Shown here: positions 60,463 through 64,000 of the stretch, one piece after another
How the letters are laid out: the number at the start of each line of letters is the position of its first letter
Position numbering within the stretch: the stretch's first letter is position 1
NCBI RefSeq assembly: GCF_011758805.1
Contig: NZ_JAANOW010000005.1
Span: 124,001-188,000, forward strand
Reading direction: 5' to 3'
Source: Mycolicibacterium fluoranthenivorans
Lineage (GTDB): Bacteria; Actinomycetota; Actinomycetes; Mycobacteriales; Mycobacteriaceae
Length of the DNA: 64,000 bases
The notes under the pieces: generated by a model
The model's database searches: none
Told to the model about the DNA's origin: nothing
What the model saw: the letters and a program-made list of their open reading frames with translations, nothing else
Translations under genes and position numbers: made by a program

Positions 60463-61536
60463 ATGACTTCAGCCATCGCCAAGGTCCGACGTGGACCGCT
60501 GCGCGCTGTCGCCCACATGGTGACCACTCCCCTAGTGCCGCGGGACTTTCTCGACCTCGTCGACCCGCTCGGCAGTTCGCGTGACCTGCGCGGCCGCATC
60601 GACGCCGTCACCTCCGAGACCGACGACACGGTGACGGTGCACATCCGGGTGGGGCGCGGCTGGCAGGGACACCTCGCCGGCCAGTACGTCCGCCTCGGCG
60701 TCGACATCGACGGCGTCCGGCAGTGGCGTACCTATTCCCTGACCTCACCGGTCACCCAGACCCGCCGCCTCGCGATCACGGTCAAGGCGATCGACGGCGG
60801 GATCGTCTCGAATTTCTTTGTGTCCCAAGCCGAGCGAGGCACCGTCGTGCATCTCGACCAGGCCACCGGTGACTTCACCCTGCCGCGGTCGCGCCCGGCC
60901 AAGACGCTGTTCGTCACCGCCGGCAGCGGTATCACCCCGGTGATGGGGATGCTGCGCAGTCATCTGGCCGACCTCGGCGACGTCGTCGTGGTGCACAGCG
61001 CCCGCACCCCCGAGGATGTGGTGTTCGGCGCCGAACTGCGCCGTCTCGCCCACTCGGGTGCCATCCGTCTCGTCGAACACCACACCGGCACATCGGTGCG
61101 CCTGACCGCCGCCGATCTCGGCGCCGTGGTGCCGGACTGGGCCGAGCGGCAGACCTGGGCCTGCGGGCCCGCGGGCCTGCTGGACGACCTCGAGGCGCAC
61201 TGGGCACGCCATGACCTCGCCGATGCACTGCGCACCGAACGCTTCACGATGCCGTCGGTCGAAGGCGGAGACGGCGGGCCGGTCAGCTTCACCAGAACCG
61301 GCATCACCGCCGACACTGCCCCCGCGACGACGCTTTTGGAGGCCGGCGAGAGCGCCGGCGTGCTCATGCCGTCGGGCTGCCGGATGGGCGTCTGCTTCGG
61401 CTGCGTCCTGCCCCTGCGCAGCGGCGCGGTCCGTGACGTGCGCAACGGCGCCGTCACCATCGGCGCCCCGGACGCCGGCGTCCTGGTGCAGACCTGCGTC
61501 TCCACCGTCGCCGGCTCCTGCGAACTCGACATCTGA
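60463..61536 (+). CDS. ferredoxin reductase, electron donor of stearoyl-CoA desaturase (Rv3230c-like)
   Basis: 357 residues from ATG at 60463. FAD-binding domain (about 40-140, RTYSLTSP), NAD-binding domain (about 145-250, VTAGSGITPVMGML and WACGPAGLL), C-terminal plant-type [2Fe-2S] domain with CRMGVCFGCVLPL and a fourth Cys in QTCVS. Together with the downstream DesA3-like desaturase it forms the two-component Delta9 acyl-CoA desaturase, as Rv3230c-Rv3229c do in M. tuberculosis: electrons go NAD(P)H to FAD to FeS to the diiron desaturase. The N-terminal 35 residues (RRGPLRAVAHMVTTPLVPR) are typical of this subfamily. Confidence 0.88.
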   Translation: MTSAIAKVRRGPLRAVAHMVTTPLVPRDFLDLVDPLGSSRDLRGRIDAVTSETDDTVTVHIRVGRGWQGHLAGQYVRLGVDIDGVRQWRTYSLTSPVTQTRRLAITVKAIDGGIVSNFFVSQAERGTVVHLDQATGDFTLPRSRPAKTLFVTAGSGITPVMGMLRSHLADLGDVVVVHSARTPEDVVFGAELRRLAHSGAIRLVEHHTGTSVRLTAADLGAVVPDWAERQTWACGPAGLLDDLEAHWARHDLADALRTERFTMPSVEGGDGGPVSFTRTGITADTAPATTLLEAGESAGVLMPSGCRMGVCFGCVLPLRSGAVRDVRNGAVTIGAPDAGVLVQTCVSTVAGSCELDI

Positions 61537-61561
61537 CCACCCACATCGACGGGAAGACATC

Positions 61562-62701
61562 ATGACCGCCATCCAGAACCAGTCCACCAGCCCGGTCGCC
61601 CACTTGAGCGCCGACGATATCGAGAACCTCGGCCGCGAATTGGATGCCATCCGCCAGAGCGTCCTGGACGCCCGCGGCGCGGACGACGCCCGCTACATCC
61701 GCACCGTCATCAAGACCCAACGCGGCCTGGAAGCGGGAAGCCGCGCGGTACTGCTCTTCTCGCTGTTCCCGCCCGCCTGGTGGCTGGGCACCGCCGGGTT
61801 GTCGGCCGCCAAGATCCTGGAGAACATGGAGATCGGGCACAACGTCATGCACGGTCAATGGGATTGGATGCGCGATCCCAAGATTCACTCCACCACCTGG
61901 GAGTGGGATCACGCCTCCACCGCCGAGCAGTGGAAGCATGCACACAACGAGGAACATCACACCTACACCAACGTGCTCGGCAAGGACGGCGACCTCGGCT
62001 ACGGGATCATGCGGGTCGACGAAGAACAACGCTGGAGCCCGTTCCACCTGGGCCAGCCGGTATGGAATGCGATCAACGCGTTGATCTTTCAGTACGGGAT
62101 CGCCGCGTATGACCTCAAGCTCGGCAAGAACCTGAAGACCGCGGAACGCCGCAACAACCCCGATTTCCGGGCCCGGGTGAAGGCCACGCTGCGCAAGGTC
62201 GGCACGCAGGGTCTACGCGATTACGTCGTGCACCCGCTGCTGTCGGGCCCCAGCGCGGTCACCACCCTGACCGCCAACCTCACCGCCAATCTCGTGCGCA
62301 ACGTGTGGACACACTCGGTCATCATGTGCGGCCACTTCCCAGAGGGCGTGCAGACTTTCACCTACGACAGCATCGACGGCGAGACCCGCGGCCAGTGGTA
62401 CCTGCGCCAGATGCTCGGCTCGGCGAACATCACCGGCAGCCGGCTCATGCACCTGATGAGCGGCAACCTGTCCTTCCAGATCGAGCATCACCTGTTCCCC
62501 GACCTGCCCAGCAACCGGTACGCCGAGGTCGCCCCGCAGGTGCGCGACATCTTCGAGCGCTACGGGCTGACCTACACCAGCGGCCCGTTGATCAAGCAGG
62601 TTGCCTCGGCCTGGGGCAAGGTCATTCGGCTCTCGCTGCCCAACGATCTGCTGGGTTCGCGCTCGTCCACGCCGCGGCAACCGGCGGCTGTGGCGGCCTG
62701 A
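61562..62701 (+). CDS. desA3: membrane stearoyl-CoA/acyl-CoA Delta9 desaturase, DesA3-like
   Basis: 379 residues from ATG at 61562 (GGGAAGA upstream), 25 bases after the reductase stop. All three histidine boxes are present: GHNVMHGQ (about 100), HNEEHHTY (near 136-141) and QIEHHLFPD (near 310); further His/Asn ligands in WEWDHAST. Membrane helices about 68-90 and 235-260. It oxidises the diiron-bound acyl-CoA to oleoyl-CoA for membrane lipids and triglycerides. Convergent with the PP2C gene, 15 bases apart. Confidence 0.9.
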   Translation: MTAIQNQSTSPVAHLSADDIENLGRELDAIRQSVLDARGADDARYIRTVIKTQRGLEAGSRAVLLFSLFPPAWWLGTAGLSAAKILENMEIGHNVMHGQWDWMRDPKIHSTTWEWDHASTAEQWKHAHNEEHHTYTNVLGKDGDLGYGIMRVDEEQRWSPFHLGQPVWNAINALIFQYGIAAYDLKLGKNLKTAERRNNPDFRARVKATLRKVGTQGLRDYVVHPLLSGPSAVTTLTANLTANLVRNVWTHSVIMCGHFPEGVQTFTYDSIDGETRGQWYLRQMLGSANITGSRLMHLMSGNLSFQIEHHLFPDLPSNRYAEVAPQVRDIFERYGLTYTSGPLIKQVASAWGKVIRLSLPNDLLGSRSSTPRQPAAVAA

Positions 62702-62716
62702 CGAACTGTCCACAGT

Positions 62717-63877
62717 TCACGTCACCGGCACCCCGAACGCCAGCACCGCGGCGTCGTCCTGGACGCCGGACCCCAGACCGTCGAGCAATGCGCGGATCTC
62801 GTCGACGGCCTCCTGTGCGCTCGCCGGTGCCCACCCCTTCGCGCTCGCCAACAGCGCGCCGTCATCATCGAAGCGCTCCCGGCCGGTTCCGGTCAGGGCC
62901 TCGGTGAGCCCGTCGGTGTAGAGCACCATCGTGTCGCCCGGATTCAGGTGCAGGGTGTGCGCCACGAACCGTGGTCGTTCCACCATCCCGACCGCCTGAC
63001 CCCCGAGGGTGTCGGCGTAGTAGGCGCTGCCATCGGCGCCGAGCAGCAACGGCGGCAGGTGGCCGCCGCTTGCCAATTCGATGTCGAACCCGTCTCCGGC
63101 TCGGACCATGTTGCCGTAGATCAGGGTGCTCAGCGTGCGCTTGGGCGCCAGGCCGAGGTGTTGGGCGAGAACGGAGTTCAGATTCCCGAGCACCGCCACC
63201 GGGTCCTCGTTCGAGACGGCCGCCGACCTCAGCACGTAGCGGGTCAACCCGGTGACCACCGCTGCGTCGACGCCCTTACCGATGACGTCGCCCAGAAAGA
63301 AGCCCCATGTCGACCGGTTCACCGGGAACAGGTCGTAGAAGTCGCCGCCGATGTCATCGGTGGACGCGGCGTAGTAGTAGTCGGCGGCATCCAGCCCCGG
63401 TGGTGGTGACAGCACCGGCGGCAGCAGTGAACGGCGCAGCGTCTCGGCGAACGCTCGGGCCCGTGCACTTTCGGCCTCGGCCCGGGTGCGTTCAGCCAGC
63501 AGTTCGCGCTCGTAGGCCCGCCGGTCCGTGGCGTCGACCGCCGTGATGCGCAGCAGCTCGAAATTCCCCTCCGCATCCGTTTTCACATTGGCGGTCAAGA
63601 ACATCGGTCGCCGTGTTCCGTCCACACCGACCATGTCGACCGTGACACCCTGCAGGTCACCGGTCATCGCCAGCAGGGGCGCGAAGTGCGTCTCGTAGTG
63701 AATACGCCCACCGACGCTCAACAGGTCGGTGATCAGGGTGCCGCGCAGCGCGTCGTGCTCATGACCCAGCCACGCCAGGACGGTGGCGTTCACGCGCAGG
63801 ATTCGGCCTGCGCCGTCGGTGACGATGTGCCCGCACGGCGCGTGCTCCCAGAGATCGTCGACGTCGAGGGGGCTCAC
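62717..63877 (-). CDS. PAS-domain PP2C (SpoIIE/RsbP-like) phosphatase
   Basis: 386 residues from GTG at 63877, overlapping the upstream stop by three bases. PAS domain about 5-125 (APCGHIVTDGAGRILRVNATVLAWLGH), a coiled-coil linker (YERELLAERTRAEAESARARAFAETL), then a SpoIIE-type PP2C domain about 165-385: Asp pairs in DDIGGDFYDLF, VIGKGVDAA, SGGHLPPLLL, YTDGLTEA and the final QDDAAVLAFG. Metal-binding Asp residues look complete. RsbP in Bacillus dephosphorylates an anti-anti-sigma factor in energy stress; the substrate here must be encoded elsewhere. Confidence 0.85.
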   Translation of the reverse strand: MSPLDVDDLWEHAPCGHIVTDGAGRILRVNATVLAWLGHEHDALRGTLITDLLSVGGRIHYETHFAPLLAMTGDLQGVTVDMVGVDGTRRPMFLTANVKTDAEGNFELLRITAVDATDRRAYERELLAERTRAEAESARARAFAETLRRSLLPPVLSPPPGLDAADYYYAASTDDIGGDFYDLFPVNRSTWGFFLGDVIGKGVDAAVVTGLTRYVLRSAAVSNEDPVAVLGNLNSVLAQHLGLAPKRTLSTLIYGNMVRAGDGFDIELASGGHLPPLLLGADGSAYYADTLGGQAVGMVERPRFVAHTLHLNPGDTMVLYTDGLTEALTGTGRERFDDDGALLASAKGWAPASAQEAVDEIRALLDGLGSGVQDDAAVLAFGVPVT

Positions 63878-64000
63878 GGCGCGGTGACGAACGTCGTGAT
63901 CGCGGCGGCGGTGGCTTCGGGGTGGCTGACGTGCGGGCAGTGCCCGGTGGCGTCGAGGGTCACCAATCGGCTGCCCGCGATCTGGCTGTGCACGTAGGCG
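63874..64000 (-). CDS. alpha/beta hydrolase, RsbQ-like, N-terminus cut by window edge
   Basis: The last 41 residues are visible: AYVHSQIAGSRLVTLDATGHCPHVSHPEATAAAI and TTFVTAP. The catalytic His of alpha/beta hydrolases is in GHCPHVSHP. The stop overlaps the phosphatase GTG (GTGA), so the two are translationally coupled. RsbQ is an alpha/beta hydrolase that binds a small hydrophobic ligand and activates RsbP, so the pair fits that model. The rest of the gene lies outside the window. Confidence 0.75.
   Translation of the reverse strand, partial: AYVHSQIAGSRLVTLDATGHCPHVSHPEATAAAITTFVTAP

Noticed and set aside
62703..62718. GAACTGT/ACAGTTC inverted repeat as terminator between desaturase and phosphatase genes
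   Set aside because: The stem is only six or seven bp with a tiny loop and no U-run, so it is not convincing.

Overview
The window is high-GC actinobacterial DNA and almost certainly comes from a Mycobacterium or Mycolicibacterium chromosome. The gene order mprA-mprB-pepD, rpmF, fadE13-accD2-accA2-fadE12-echA7, the purN-purH block, sucC-sucD, uvrD1, chorismate mutase, pgi and the SDR/Fpg pair corresponds, in reversed orientation, to the M. tuberculosis Rv0983 to Rv0944 region as I remember it. MmpS/MmpL, DUF732, DUF5078 and DesA3-type proteins point to the same genus. Extra genes such as cobF, sfnG and the AurF-like oxygenase suggest a fast-growing environmental species. No rRNA, tRNA, CRISPR array, insertion sequence or prophage was found.

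Layout. 1-3.1 kb: envelope-stress module mprA-mprB-pepD (pepD cut by the window edge). 3.2-3.35 kb: rpmF. 3.6-12.05 kb: six overlapping genes on the + strand for acyl-CoA dehydrogenation, biotin-dependent carboxylation and hydration, resembling atu/liu branched-acid catabolism. 12.1-17.2 kb: DUF1707 protein, VWA protein plus MoxR-like ATPase, and an esterase. 17.2-18.3 kb: a Vsr/DUF559-type nuclease-like gene bracketed by two related 55-bp hairpin repeats. 18.3-22.8 kb: purH, purN, perM and an Rv0954-like membrane gene. 22.8-27.2 kb: SfnG-like and F420-type LLM oxidoreductases, a small unknown protein, a thiolase-like protein and a small membrane protein, with KstR-like palindromes in two promoter regions. 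27.2-29.5 kb: an unfamiliar pair of P-loop ATPases behind a repeat-rich leaderless promoter. 29.5-36.4 kb: sucCD, M23 peptidase, membrane protein, uvrD1, and chorismate mutase preceded by an aromatic-rich leader peptide. 36.4-42.9 kb: orphan molybdate-binding lipoprotein and regulator, aldehyde dehydrogenase, pgi, small secreted protein, SDR, Fpg-like glycosylase. 43-46.8 kb: FUSC membrane protein, two NTF2-fold proteins, a small membrane protein, cobF. 46.9-51.4 kb: mmpS-mmpL-marR-tetR. 51.7-58.9 kb: two small secreted proteins, AurF-like oxygenase, MFS, KstR-box LLM gene, ROK regulator, second MFS, DUF5709. 59-62.7 kb: PucR regulator (with a coupled 40-aa secreted peptide) divergent from a ferredoxin-reductase/DesA3-type desaturase pair. 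62.7-64 kb: PAS-PP2C phosphatase overlapped by an alpha/beta hydrolase, an RsbP/RsbQ-like arrangement.

The strongest candidates for undescribed biology are: (i) a leaderless 19-codon leader peptide containing FFYGY, followed by hairpins, directly upstream of chorismate mutase, which looks like ribosome-mediated attenuation; (ii) the nuclease-like gene delimited by two homologous palindromic repeats; (iii) the two-ATPase module with its operator-like repeats; and (iv) exact KstR-type palindromes in front of two luciferase-like oxidoreductases and a near match beside a thiolase-like gene. Many genes here have a start codon 6-7 bases after a -10-like hexamer, consistent with leaderless transcription.
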